Below, piece by piece: positions 1 to 7,848 of a DNA stretch of 45,078 bases. Position numbers and translations under genes: made by a program. This DNA is from Chloroflexota bacterium (GTDB taxonomy: Bacteria > Chloroflexota > Dehalococcoidia > DSGV01), in the NCBI GenBank assembly GCA_021787985.1, contig JAJYLG010000002.1:1-45078 (forward strand). The letters run 5' to 3'. The stretch's first letter is position 1; the number at the start of each line of letters is the position of its first letter. The notes under the pieces are model-generated. The model saw only the letters and a list, made by a program, of their open reading frames with translations, was not told the DNA's origin and searched no databases.

Positions 1-102
1 ATGGACAGCGCCGAGCGGGTGATGTACGCCATCGCCACCCGGCTCAACGCAAAATGGGAGGGCCGCCCGCTCCCTCACTTCAAAAGTCCACACTCATCTT
101 GA
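1..102 (+). CDS. 3' end of an unidentified gene (partial)
   Basis: The frame beginning at base 1 is open for 33 codons and stops at TGA 100-102. The visible peptide has an amphipathic stretch (AERVMYAIATRLNAKW) followed by a basic, proline-containing tail. Base 1 happens to be an ATG, but the gene could equally well begin before the window, so the true start is unknown. Too little is left to recognise a family. It lies upstream of, and on the same strand as, the MFS exporter gene, with a likely promoter (TATACT, 160-165) in between. Confidence 0.4.
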   Translation: MDSAERVMYAIATRLNAKWEGRPLPHFKSPHSS

Positions 103-159
103 CGTTACCCCTTCCCGGGAGACCGCGGCCTCGCGGCAGCTTTACGCTCACGTAAGGGC

Positions 160-165
160 TATACT
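160..165 (+). promoter_or_regulatory. -10-like hexamer TATACT before the MFS gene
   Basis: TATACT matches the sigma-70 -10 consensus at five of six positions in otherwise GC-rich DNA. No good -35 is visible. Transcription would begin near 172, which would place the TTG at 165 upstream of the message and favour the GTG at 207 or ATG at 246 as the MFS start. The first GTG at the usual leaderless distance (173) is in another frame. Confidence 0.4.
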
Positions 166-1838
166 TGAGCGCGTGCCGGGAGCTACTCCCGCACGGGACT
201 CCACCGGTGCTGCAACACCTCCCTACCCGCGACAAGCTCGTCATCATGGCCGCGACGATGCTCGGGCTCTTCGTCGCCGCGCTCGACCAGACCGTCGTCG
301 CCACCGCGCTGCCGCGCATGATCGCCGACCTGGGCGGCCTCTCGTTGCTGACCTGGGTGATCACCGCCTACACGCTCTCGTCGACGACGGCGGTGCCGAT
401 CTTCGGCAAGCTGTCCGACCTGTTCGGCCGCAAGGCGCTCTTCATCGCCGGCATCGTGCTATTCGTCGCCGCCTCCGCGGTCTGCGGCGCCGCTCAGAAC
501 ATGCCGATGCTGATCAGCGTCCGCGCCGTGCAGGGCGTGGGCGGCGGCATGATCTTCGCCAACGCCTTCGCCCTGGTGGCGGACCTCTTCGCGCCGGCGG
601 ACCGGCCGCGCTGGCAGGGCCTGGTCACGGGCACGTTCGGCCTGGCCAGCGTCATCGGCCCGGTGGTCGGCGGTCTGCTCACCGATCACCTGAGCTGGCG
701 CTGGGTCTTCTATCTGAACCTCCCGGTCGGCAGCCTGGCCGTGCTCGCCCTCGTGCGCTGGCTGCCCAGCTTTCGTCCCCACGAAAGCGAGCCGCAGATC
801 GACTACCCTGGCTTCGCCCTGCTCGTCTTGATCACCGTGCCGATGCTGCTCGCCTTCAACTGGGCGGGTTCGACCTACGCCTGGGACTCGCCCGTCATCC
901 TCGGCCTGCTGGCGTGGTGTGGGGTGGCCGCCGCCGCGTTCATCGGACACGAGTGCCGTGCGGCCGAGCCGGTGATCCCGATGGCGCTCTTCCGCGACCC
1001 GGTGGTCGCGGCCGCCATGCTCCTGAGCCTGCTCGTCGGCACGGCCATGTTCGCCTCGTCCGCCTTCGTGCCGCTGTTCGTGCAGGGCGTGCTCGGCCGC
1101 AGCGCCAGCAACTCGGGGCTGGTGATGATGCCGCAGATGGTCTCGTTCGTGGCAGCCTCGCTCGTGGGCGGCTTCCTGGTCTCGCGCTTGGGGCGCTATC
1201 GCCTGGTCATCATCGCTGGCGGAGGGTTCCTGTCGGCCGGCACGTTTCTTCTTTCCCGCGTTGGCCCTGCGACGACCAGCGTCGGCATCGTGCGCGACCT
1301 GGCGCTCATCGGCTTCGGACTGGGGTTGATGATGCCCAACATCACGCTGGCCGTCCAGAATGTGGCGCCCTATCGCGTGATGGGGGCCGCGACCGCGACG
1401 GCGACGTTCTTGCGCAGCACCGCGGGCACGATGTCCGTGGCGGTGATGGGCTCGCTCCTCACGCAGCGGATCGGCGTCGAGGTGCCGAAGCACTTGAGCG
1501 GCGCGGTGCGTGCGTCGCTCCCGGCGGCCGAGGTGCAGCGCTTCTCCGACCCGCAGGTGCTGCTCGACCCGTCGCAGACCGCGCGGGTGAAGGCCGTGTT
1601 CGACGGCCTGGGTGACGCGGGTGTGACGCTCTTCCGCGACTTCGCGGAGGGCCTGCGGGTGGCGCTGGCCCATTCGCTGGCGGCCTCGTTCACGCTTGCC
1701 TTTGTCTTCTCGTTGGTCGCGCTGGCGGGCACCTTCCTGCTGCGCGACCGCGCGCTGCGCCGAGCCCCGGCGGCGGGGGTGCCTGCCGCGGCGGAGGTGC
1801 CGGTGGTGGAGGGCGAGCGCGTCTGCGGGGGTAGCTGA
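165..1838 (+). CDS. MFS drug-efflux transporter, DHA2 (EmrB/QacA) type
   Basis: Integral membrane proton-coupled exporter of the 14-helix DHA2 branch of the major facilitator superfamily. The first helix carries the family signature LDQTVVATALP, followed by the loop motif GKLSDLFGRK of motif A, and the motif-C-like GVGGGMIFANAFALVADLF region. At up to 557 residues the length fits DHA2 proteins. The start is uncertain: TTG 165 has AAGGG six bases upstream (154-158), but the TATACT box at 160-165 suggests that the message begins near 172, making GTG 207 or ATG 246 reasonable. A last possibility is that the GTG at 173 is the real start and a one-base frameshift lies near 220. The substrate cannot be told from sequence. 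A hairpin follows the stop codon. Confidence 0.93.
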   Translation: MSACRELLPHGTPPVLQHLPTRDKLVIMAATMLGLFVAALDQTVVATALPRMIADLGGLSLLTWVITAYTLSSTTAVPIFGKLSDLFGRKALFIAGIVLFVAASAVCGAAQNMPMLISVRAVQGVGGGMIFANAFALVADLFAPADRPRWQGLVTGTFGLASVIGPVVGGLLTDHLSWRWVFYLNLPVGSLAVLALVRWLPSFRPHESEPQIDYPGFALLVLITVPMLLAFNWAGSTYAWDSPVILGLLAWCGVAAAAFIGHECRAAEPVIPMALFRDPVVAAAMLLSLLVGTAMFASSAFVPLFVQGVLGRSASNSGLVMMPQMVSFVAASLVGGFLVSRLGRYRLVIIAGGGFLSAGTFLLSRVGPATTSVGIVRDLALIGFGLGLMMPNITLAVQNVAPYRVMGAATATATFLRSTAGTMSVAVMGSLLTQRIGVEVPKHLSGAVRASLPAAEVQRFSDPQVLLDPSQTARVKAVFDGLGDAGVTLFRDFAEGLRVALAHSLAASFTLAFVFSLVALAGTFLLRDRALRRAPAAGVPAAAEVPVVEGERVCGGS

Positions 1839-1848
1839 GCTGCCGGTC

Positions 1849-1882
1849 GGTATTCTTCCGGCCGCGAATGCGGGAAAGTACC
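1849..1882 (+). terminator. Imperfect hairpin after the MFS gene
   Basis: GGTATTCTTCC (1849-1859) pairs with GGGAAAGTACC (1872-1882) with one mismatch and two G-U pairs around a 12-base loop. It starts 11 bases after the MFS stop. There is no T run, so termination is only a possibility. Confidence 0.3.
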
Positions 1883-1944
1883 GATAACGCCGGCCCCGCG
1901 CGCGGCCGATGATGCGATTACCAGCATCGCCGAGAGGGCTGACG

Positions 1945-2136
1945 ATGGACAGGCGACTCCAGACAACGTGGCAGAGCCCGGCGCCACAGCCGAAGCTCCC
2001 GCGCCTCGTGCTCAAGGGCTGCCAGCGTTGCGCGGGCGACCTGCTGCGCGACGAGGACAGCCTCGGCGTGTGGCTCGTGTGCTTGCAGTGCGGGCGCGAG
2101 TACGCGCCCGGCGCCGCTCGCAGTGATGCGGCCTAG
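1945..2136 (+). CDS. Small zinc-ribbon protein
   Basis: A 63-residue protein with two knuckles, CQRC and CLQC, 20-25 residues apart, which would form a single structural zinc ribbon; the cysteines are preceded by a short basic/proline-rich segment. Such short orphan zinc-ribbon proteins occur widely in high-GC bacteria and have no assigned function. The start is set at ATG 1945 because a GAGAGGG ribosome binding site (1932-1938) lies six bases upstream; upstream ATGs at 1909 and 1912 lack one. It converges with the gene ending at 2133, overlapping it by four bases. Confidence 0.65.
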   Translation: MDRRLQTTWQSPAPQPKLPRLVLKGCQRCAGDLLRDEDSLGVWLVCLQCGREYAPGAARSDAA

Positions 2137-2537
2137 CCGGACATGAACTGGCGAAGCTCGTTCGCCATCGACGGCGGCACGAACCCGAACGCCAGCTCGG
2201 ACTGAGGGCGCCACTCCCAGCCCACGTAGGGCTGCGACAGCCGTGGCTCCCCGCGCGCCGCGCGCGCCAGCACGAAGCGGCTGCCCGGCGGGCCGACGTC
2301 GCTCCCCGTCGGCGGGTCGAGAAAACGCGCGATCGAGACGTGCAGCCCGGTCGCCGCGCCGATCCGTTCCACCAGCGCCGGCTCGTCGTCCAGCTCGTGC
2401 GGATGGACCGTGACCCACGGAAACTCCGCCTGGCCCGGTTCGGTCTCGGCCAGCAGCACGGCCGCGCCCCAGTGCCCACCGGAGCGGACGATGAAACAGT
2501 GCAGCACCAAACGGTGGGTGCGCTCGGTCACCGCCAT
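2133..2537 (-). CDS. Hypothetical protein, possibly Nudix-fold-like
   Basis: A 134-residue soluble protein. The stretch ELDDEPALVERIGAATGL resembles the helix of a Nudix domain preceded by beta strands, but the canonical GX5EX7REUXEEXGU catalytic box is not present, so any hydrolase activity is doubtful. A GGGGGAG ribosome binding site lies about eight bases upstream of ATG 2537, and a TAGACT hexamer lies just beyond it, giving a short leader. The fold assignment is a guess from pattern; reality of the gene is supported by the clean ribosome binding site and promoter. Confidence 0.6.
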   Translation of the reverse strand: MAVTERTHRLVLHCFIVRSGGHWGAAVLLAETEPGQAEFPWVTVHPHELDDEPALVERIGAATGLHVSIARFLDPPTGSDVGPPGSRFVLARAARGEPRLSQPYVGWEWRPQSELAFGFVPPSMANELRQFMSG

Positions 2538-2644
2538 ATCGACACTCTCCCCCTTGGGAGTCTAGGCCGGTCGGCGCGGCGGCGGCAACCGGCGCCGTGT
2601 TCCGGTTCTCGAGCGGCGGGGCGGTCGGTGACGTTCGCGGATGC

Positions 2645-2650
2645 TAGACT
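2645..2650 (+). promoter_or_regulatory. -10-like TAGACT upstream of the hydroxyacid dehydrogenase
   Basis: TAGACT lies seven bases before GTG 2658, which opens a 32-codon frame ending at TGA 2754-2756. The same hexamer and spacing occur before the flippase gene (7924-7929). It is the best promoter candidate for the dehydrogenase gene downstream. Confidence 0.4.
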
Positions 2651-2657
2651 GCGGCTC

Positions 2658-2756
2658 GTGACGCCCGGGGAGACGGCCGGGGACGGTGCTGGCGTGTCCA
2701 GCCGGCCGCTCTCTGCAGTGGTGGTCGTGTCTTCCACGGACGGCCCTGTTCTGTGA
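2658..2756 (+). CDS. Possible leaderless leader peptide
   Basis: A 32-codon frame (GTG start) placed seven bases after TAGACT. Its stop TGA overlaps a GTG at 2753 that is in frame with the dehydrogenase gene (GTGA), an arrangement typical of translational coupling. The peptide (rich in Gly, Ser, Val) matches nothing I know. It may be a regulatory upstream ORF or chance. Confidence 0.25.
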   Translation: MTPGETAGDGAGVSSRPLSAVVVVSSTDGPVL

Positions 2757-2797
2757 GACGGGCGACCCGCAACGCCGGTTCGATGGAGCGAACGAGG

Positions 2798-3811
2798 ATG
2801 ACCGCTGAATCCGCACCAAACGTCTGTGTCGCCCTGGAGATCGACGGGGCGCAGCTCGAGCGCGTGCGCCGGGCGTGCGCGGCGGCGCGCGTCGTCCAGC
2901 TCTCGGCCGAGGCGCGCCGTCTGCTGCGCGAGGGCGCGGTGATCGACGGCCCCGGGCGGCCCGAGCTCGACGCCGCGCTCGCCGAGGCGGAGGTCCTCTT
3001 CTCCTGGGCGCGGCTGCCGGCGGACCTGCCGGAGCGTGCGCCACGGCTGCGCTGGGTGCAGGTCGCATCGGCCGGCGTCGACCCGATGCTCAAGGCCGGC
3101 TTGCTGGGTCGGGGATACACCGTTACCAATGCCTCGGGTCTGCACGCCACGCCGATCGCCGAGTTCTGCGCGTTGGCGATGCTGACCTTCGCCAAGGGCC
3201 TGCAGCGCACGATGCGCTCTCAGGTCAAGCACGAGTGGTCACGTTTCATGCCGTCGGAGCTGCGTGGCGCGACCTGCGGCATCCTCGGGCTGGGCGCCAT
3301 CGGCCACGAGACCGCTCGGCTGGCGAAGGCGTTCGGCATGCGCGTGCTGGCAACCCGCCGCCACCCAGACGGCGCGCCGCCGCCGCACGTCGACGCGGCC
3401 TACGGGCCGGACGGTACCGACACCGTGATGGCCGAGGCGGACTACGTGGTGCTGGCGGTGCCGCTGACGCCGGAGACGCGCCATCTGGTCGATGCGCGCC
3501 GCCTGGCGCTGATGAAGCGGACCGCCGTGCTGGTGAACATCGCGCGCGGCGCGGTGGTCGACGAGCCGGCGCTCGTCGCCGCGCTGCGCGAGGGTCGCAT
3601 CGCCGGCGCGTACCTGGACGTCTTCGCGCAGGAGCCGTTGCCGGCCGACCACCCCTTTTGGGACATGGAGAACGTGGTCGTCTCCCCGCACATCTCGGGC
3701 GGCGTGCCGGACTACCTGGCGCGGGCCACGAGCATCTTCGTCGACAATCTGGCGCGCTACTGCGCCGGGCAGCCGTTGGCCAACGTGGTCAACCCGGCGC
3801 TGGGCTACTGA
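2798..3811 (+). CDS. D-2-hydroxyacid dehydrogenase
   Basis: NAD(P)-dependent oxidoreductase of the D-isomer-specific 2-hydroxyacid dehydrogenase family, interconverting 2-oxoacids and D-2-hydroxyacids in the cytoplasm. The nucleotide-binding motif GLGAIGHETARLAKAFG is at about residues 170-185, the catalytic arginine is in NIARGAVVDEPAL, the glutamate in FAQEPLP and the histidine in SPHISGG. The 337-residue length is normal. ATG 2798 is chosen because GGAG lies nine bases upstream and the homologous part begins soon after; GTG 2753 or ATG 2783 would add non-conserved residues. Substrate (glyoxylate, phosphoglycerate-like or other) cannot be decided. It ends three bases from the convergent DUF1614 gene. 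Confidence 0.9.
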   Translation: MTAESAPNVCVALEIDGAQLERVRRACAAARVVQLSAEARRLLREGAVIDGPGRPELDAALAEAEVLFSWARLPADLPERAPRLRWVQVASAGVDPMLKAGLLGRGYTVTNASGLHATPIAEFCALAMLTFAKGLQRTMRSQVKHEWSRFMPSELRGATCGILGLGAIGHETARLAKAFGMRVLATRRHPDGAPPPHVDAAYGPDGTDTVMAEADYVVLAVPLTPETRHLVDARRLALMKRTAVLVNIARGAVVDEPALVAALREGRIAGAYLDVFAQEPLPADHPFWDMENVVVSPHISGGVPDYLARATSIFVDNLARYCAGQPLANVVNPALGY

Positions 3812-3814
3812 GTC

Positions 3815-4477
3815 TCAGGCGAGGAAGACGGCGACGATCCCCACGAGGAAGACGCCGTCGAACACGCCGGCCCCGCCGATCGAGAGCACGCCGGGGCCGA
3901 GGGCGTCGAGGCGTCCCAGGTTGAGCAAGTCCGCCCCGATCAGGGTGCCCATCGAGCCGCTGATGTAGGCGATCGGCGCGGCCTCGAGTCGGGAGCCGCG
4001 CACACGCGCGAGGACCCAGGCCAGCGCGGCGGACGCCAGCGGCGGCACGAACACCGGCATCACGACGCCCGTCCCCGGCTGGACGCGCGCCACGGCGTGG
4101 GAGAGCAGCACCATGACCGCGGTGGCGAGGAGCACCTTCCAGAACGCGGCGCGGGTGAGCAGCCAGAGGCTGAGCAGCAGCGGCACGATGGCTCCGCCGA
4201 CGTTGACGGCGATGATCTGCGCGCTCATGGTGGGCGGCTTGTAGTAGAGGAGCCGGCCGACGCGGTAGAAGCCTCCCGGCAGGAAGCCGGCCGAGCGCTC
4301 CCACAACGGGATGTTGATGACCGAACCAACGACCGCCGCCGCGAAGAGGAGGAACACCATGATCGGGGGCAGGCCGAGCTTGGCGAAGCTGACGGCTACC
4401 ACGTCGGTGAAGAGGAGCAGCAGCAGGATCGGCAGAAATGCCAGCAGGATGGCGGCGATGGCCTGACCCGGGAGCAT
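3815..4477 (-). CDS. DUF1614 family membrane protein
   Basis: A 220-residue, very hydrophobic protein with about six or seven predicted membrane helices. The C-terminal part (GSMGTLIGADLLNL, then GVLSIGGAGVFDGVFLVG) is the characteristic conserved region of the DUF1614 family, whose function is unknown. The start ATG 4477 has no Shine-Dalgarno sequence; instead TACCGT lies six bases upstream, so the message is probably leaderless. It diverges from the MFS gene at 4557 around an 11-bp inverted repeat. Confidence 0.85.
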   Translation of the reverse strand: MLPGQAIAAILLAFLPILLLLLFTDVVAVSFAKLGLPPIMVFLLFAAAVVGSVINIPLWERSAGFLPGGFYRVGRLLYYKPPTMSAQIIAVNVGGAIVPLLLSLWLLTRAAFWKVLLATAVMVLLSHAVARVQPGTGVVMPVFVPPLASAALAWVLARVRGSRLEAAPIAYISGSMGTLIGADLLNLGRLDALGPGVLSIGGAGVFDGVFLVGIVAVFLA

Positions 4478-4478
4478 G

Positions 4479-4532
4479 AACGTACGGTAGCAAACTGGCA
4501 GCGCTCGGTCTCAATTTCGGGTACCGTACGTT
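4479..4532. promoter_or_regulatory. 11-bp inverted repeat between divergent genes
   Basis: AACGTACGGTA (4479-4489) and its exact complement TACCGTACGTT (4522-4532) are separated by 32 bases in the 79-base gap between DUF1614 (-) and the MFS gene (+). Each arm reads TACCGTACGTT toward its own gene, so it may act as a divergent operator, as paired -10 elements (TACCGT), or both. Confidence 0.5.
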
Positions 4533-4556
4533 TCGTGTGGCGCCGTTGCCACGCGG

Positions 4557-5846
4557 GTGGAGGGGTCGTTCACGGACGTCAAGGGGCGCGACGCCGCGGC
4601 CAGCGCCGCCGGCGCGAGAGTGGACTACTACCGGCGGTTCCTGCTCCGCCATCGCGGTCTGGCGGCCGTGTGGGCGGCGCAGGTCGTGTCGCAGCTCGGC
4701 GATGGCATGTACCTGGTCGCCCTGCTCTGGCTGACCCTCAAGCTCGCCAACTCCGGCCTCGCCGTCTCCACCACCCTGCTGGCGCAGCTCATCCCCTACG
4801 CGGCCTTCGGGCTGGTCGCCGGCGCGCTGGTCGACCGCTGGAACCGGCGCAGCACGATGGTGGCCAGCGACGTGGTCCGCGGGCTGGTGGTGCTGGTGAT
4901 CCCGCTGCTGAGCCTGTTCGGGGATGTGCACCTGTACGAGGTCTTCGCCACTTCCTTCCTGCTGGCCTCGGCCGCCCAGTTCTTCGACCCGGCGAAGGTG
5001 GCCCTCGTGCCGCGGCTGGTGGAGCCCGACAACCTGGTGCGCGCCAACGCTCTGCTGGTGGGCACCCGCCAGGTGCTGTTCGCGCTCGGGCCCAGCGTCG
5101 GCGGCCTGCTCGTCGGCTTCTTCGGCCCCGTCGGCGTCTTCGTCATCGACGCCGTGACATTCTTCGTCTCGGCCGCCCTGCTGCTCTCGGTTCACGACGG
5201 ACGAGACGGCCGGCGGGTGCCGCTGCGTCCGCGCGGGGAGCAGCCGCACCTGCTGGAGGACGTTCGCCAGGGACTGGCGTACATCCTGCACGCGCCGCTG
5301 CTGCGCACGCTGTTCGTCACCGGCACCATGATCAGCTTCGTGCTCTCACCGCTGCCGGTGCTCGTCCCGCTGTACACCGAGCGAGTGCTGGACGTCGGCG
5401 CGACGGCGTTCGGCGGGCTGATGTCGGTGATATTCATCGGTTTCCTGGCCGGGGCGGTGATCATGGGCGCGCTCGGGCCGAAGGTCGGCAAGGGCCCGCT
5501 CGCCATCGGCGGCGTCGCCGGCGCGGGGGTCGCCTCGCTCCTCTTCGCCCTCGGCCTGCCGCTGCCGATCACACTGCTCATCGGCGCGGCCGGCGGCACC
5601 TGCATCGGCCTGCTCAACGTGGCTGAGACCACGGTGCTCCAGGAGCAGTCGGAGGACACCCTTCGCGGGCGCGTGTTCGCCGCTTACGAGTCTTTCACGC
5701 AGAGCGGGCGCGCCATCTCCCTCGTGGCGGCCGGCGCCCTGGCCGACCTGATCGGCGTACGCCAGACCTTCGTCCTCGTCGGCGCCATCACGCTCGCGAA
5801 CGGGCTGTGGCTGGGACTGGACCGGAGGGTGCGCCAAACTCGCTGA
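4557..5846 (+). CDS. MFS transporter, DHA3/EntS-like (MFS_3 type)
   Basis: A 429-residue, 12-helix major facilitator. The first helix reads WAAQVVSQLGDGMYLVAL, the loop after helix 2 has DRWNRRSTM, and helix 5 has the DAVTFFVSAALL pattern; these are typical of the DHA3 (MFS_3) group that includes macrolide and enterobactin exporters. The start is GTG 4557; there is no other in-frame start codon in the preceding 40 bases and no strong ribosome binding site. The gene overlaps the convergent alanine racemase gene by 59 bases at its 3' end. Substrate unknown. Confidence 0.9.
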   Translation: MEGSFTDVKGRDAAASAAGARVDYYRRFLLRHRGLAAVWAAQVVSQLGDGMYLVALLWLTLKLANSGLAVSTTLLAQLIPYAAFGLVAGALVDRWNRRSTMVASDVVRGLVVLVIPLLSLFGDVHLYEVFATSFLLASAAQFFDPAKVALVPRLVEPDNLVRANALLVGTRQVLFALGPSVGGLLVGFFGPVGVFVIDAVTFFVSAALLLSVHDGRDGRRVPLRPRGEQPHLLEDVRQGLAYILHAPLLRTLFVTGTMISFVLSPLPVLVPLYTERVLDVGATAFGGLMSVIFIGFLAGAVIMGALGPKVGKGPLAIGGVAGAGVASLLFALGLPLPITLLIGAAGGTCIGLLNVAETTVLQEQSEDTLRGRVFAAYESFTQSGRAISLVAAGALADLIGVRQTFVLVGAITLANGLWLGLDRRVRQTR

Positions 5847-7011
5847 CCGCCGGTACGCGCGGCAGCTCGGGGTTGATGCGCGCCACCACCTCGTAGTTGA
5901 TCGTGTCCAGCATGTCGGCGATCTCCTCGGCCGTGACCGCCTCCCGCCCGCCGCGGCCGAGCAGCACCACCTCGTCGCCCGCCGCGACGCCGGGAACATC
6001 CGTCACGTCGGCCATCGCGATGTTCATGCACACGCGGCCCACGATCGGCGCCGCGTGGCCGCGCACCAGCACCCGGCCGCGGCTGGAGAGCCCGCGGTCG
6101 TACCCGTCGTAGTAGCCGACCGCCAGCACTGCGATGCGGGCGTCCCGCTCGACGCGGTGCGTCAGCCCGTAGCCGACCGTCTCGCCCGCGGGCACCGTCT
6201 TGACCTGCGCCACGCGCGTCTTCCAGGCCAGGACCGGCCGGAGCTGGAGCTCGGGCGCCCGCCGCGCCGCCTCGCGCCGCGTCTCTGCCGATGGCCACAG
6301 CCCGTAGAGCGCGACGCCGACGCGCACCGCGTTCAGCACCGTCTCCGGGTAGAGGATGAGGGCCGCGCTGCAGGCCGCGTGCAGCACCGATGGTCGCACG
6401 TCAGCCTCGCGCAGCCGGCCCACCTCGCCCAGGAACGCCTCGCGCTGCCCGCGCGTGAAGCCCTCGGCCGCCGCGTCTTCGACGTCGGCGAAATGCATCG
6501 ATGCACCCTCCACCTGGAGCGCGTGCAGCGAGGCGCAGTGCCGCGCCAGCGCGACCAGATCGTCGCCGCGCAGCCCCTGCCGGTTCGTGCCGGTCTCGAC
6601 CTTGAGGTGCACGGGCAGGCGCACCCCTTGCCGCGCGGCGGCCGCCGCCAGCGCGTCGGCGAGCTCGCGGTCGTACACCACGACACGGGCGCGGGCAACG
6701 GCAGCGCGGTCCGCGTCCTCGGGCGGCACGCGGCCAAGGATGATGACCGGGTTCTCGATGCCGGCCGCGCGCAGCCGTTCCGCCTCGGCGAGCGAGTTGA
6801 CGCCGAACCAATCGGCCGTGTCCGCCAGCGTCCGCGCCGCGAGCTCGAGCCCGTGCCCGTAGGCGTTCGACTTGACGACGGCGATGAACAGACCGCCGCC
6901 GGCCCGGGCCTTCAGCGCCCGCGCGTTGCGGAGGAGTGCGTGCGTGTCGATCTCGACCCAGGAGAGCGCGGTGGGCGCGTCAGGGGCGCTGCCGTTCTCG
7001 GTTTGTGGCAC
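5788..7011 (-). CDS. alr: Alanine racemase
   Basis: PLP-dependent racemase converting L-alanine to D-alanine for peptidoglycan. The PLP lysine is in FIAVVKSNAYGHG near residue 45, the barrel motif HLKVETGTNRQG and the C-terminal GRVCMNIAMADVT block (usually GRVCMD) are present, as is VGYGLTHR with the catalytic tyrosine region. Start GTG 7011 gives 407 residues; TATACT lies six bases upstream and no Shine-Dalgarno site is visible, indicating a leaderless message. The longer frame upstream to 7191 would add unrelated residues. About 20 C-terminal residues run past the usual family end and overlap the MFS gene. Confidence 0.95.
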   Translation of the reverse strand: MPQTENGSAPDAPTALSWVEIDTHALLRNARALKARAGGGLFIAVVKSNAYGHGLELAARTLADTADWFGVNSLAEAERLRAAGIENPVIILGRVPPEDADRAAVARARVVVYDRELADALAAAAARQGVRLPVHLKVETGTNRQGLRGDDLVALARHCASLHALQVEGASMHFADVEDAAAEGFTRGQREAFLGEVGRLREADVRPSVLHAACSAALILYPETVLNAVRVGVALYGLWPSAETRREAARRAPELQLRPVLAWKTRVAQVKTVPAGETVGYGLTHRVERDARIAVLAVGYYDGYDRGLSSRGRVLVRGHAAPIVGRVCMNIAMADVTDVPGVAAGDEVVLLGRGGREAVTAEEIADMLDTINYEVVARINPELPRVPAVSEFGAPSGPVPATARSRA

Positions 7012-7017
7012 GTGCCC

Positions 7018-7023
7018 AGTATA
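7018..7023 (-). promoter_or_regulatory. Leaderless-type -10 (TATACT) of alr
   Basis: On the minus strand TATACT is followed by six bases (GGGCAC) and then the GTG start of alr. Initiation at the usual distance would begin the mRNA at the start codon itself. Confidence 0.5.
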
Positions 7024-7166
7024 GCCCGGCGCCGGGACTGGGGCTGGCCATTGTCCGGCTCGCGAGGACAGTGCACCCTCGGTGTGCACCATAGGTACGT
7101 GATCCTGCCTGCCGCGCACAGTCCTCACGCCGATTTGACGGCTTTCGACCATTTCCTGACTCCGTG

Positions 7167-7196
7167 TTGACGCCACAACCGGTAACCCCATATAGG
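7167..7196 (+). promoter_or_regulatory. Sigma-70 type promoter of the cupredoxin lipoprotein
   Basis: TTGACG (7167-7172) and TATAGG (7191-7196) are separated by 18 bases, the best -35/-10 pair in this part of the window. The expected start of transcription, near 7203, leaves a leader of about 37 bases with an AGAGGGGG ribosome binding site (7227-7234) before ATG 7240. Confidence 0.55.
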
Positions 7197-7239
7197 CGTA
7201 CCGAAATCAAGGTGCGCAGTTGCAGCAGAGGGGGTTTTC

Positions 7240-7818
7240 ATGTTCGTTCTTGATCCTGCGGGCAAGCGCGGGCGGTTTCTGGTCCTGGCGGTCGCCGCCG
7301 TCGCGGTGATGGCGCTGCTGGCGGCCTGTAGCGGTAAGACGAAAGCGCAGCCCGCCGCCGGCTCACCGACATCGTCATCCGCCGCGACATCGTCACCCGC
7401 CGCGACTTCGGCTCCCGCATCGGCGACGGCAACGGCCGCGGCGACCACCGTGACCGTCCGCGCCGAGGACTTCTCCTTTCACCTCGACAAGACGGTCGTG
7501 CCCGCGGGTAGCGTGCACTTCGTGCTGGTGAACGACAGCAAGGACTACGAGCACGAGCTGTGGGTGTACCCGCAAGGTCAGCCCAAGCTCCAGCAGATGC
7601 TGGCGGTCAAGGATGCCGGCAAGGACGTCGACGAGATGGACTACCTCACCGGCGTGGCGGGCAAGGTGGAGGATGTTCCGCCGGGGAAGACGGCGAGCTT
7701 CGACGCGACTCTCCAGCCCGGAACGTATGAGCTGTCCTGCTTTATCACCTCGACCATCGGCGGCAAGGCGATGGTGCACTACGAGATGGGAATGCACGCG
7801 ACACTGACGGTGCAGTAG
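7240..7818 (+). CDS. Cupredoxin-like lipoprotein
   Basis: A 192-residue exported lipoprotein: basic N-terminus, hydrophobic helix and a lipobox ending LLAAC at about residue 30, then a Ser/Thr/Ala/Pro-rich linker and a beta-rich domain. Type-1 copper ligands seem present: a histidine in DYEHELWVYP, then a cysteine (ELSCF), a histidine (MVHYEMG) and a methionine or histidine (MGMHATL) near the C-terminus. This suggests a blue-copper electron carrier or copper-binding protein on the outer face of the membrane. It is followed by a strong hairpin. No partner oxidase is nearby, so the redox partner is unknown. Confidence 0.8.
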   Translation: MFVLDPAGKRGRFLVLAVAAVAVMALLAACSGKTKAQPAAGSPTSSSAATSSPAATSAPASATATAAATTVTVRAEDFSFHLDKTVVPAGSVHFVLVNDSKDYEHELWVYPQGQPKLQQMLAVKDAGKDVDEMDYLTGVAGKVEDVPPGKTASFDATLQPGTYELSCFITSTIGGKAMVHYEMGMHATLTVQ

Positions 7819-7848
7819 CCGCCGCTCTGTCGGTGGGGCACGGGCAGG

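Noticed and set aside
173-1615. 480-codon frame starting at GTG 173
   Set aside because: Arg-rich out-of-phase translation of the MFS gene; kept only as evidence for a possible start-region frameshift.
459-2015. 518-codon minus-strand frame opposite the MFS gene
   Set aside because: Low-complexity Arg/Glu/His/Gln shadow with no domain; the MFS protein is unmistakable.
2133-2537. Confident Nudix hydrolase annotation
   Set aside because: The catalytic Nudix box is not present; kept as hypothetical.
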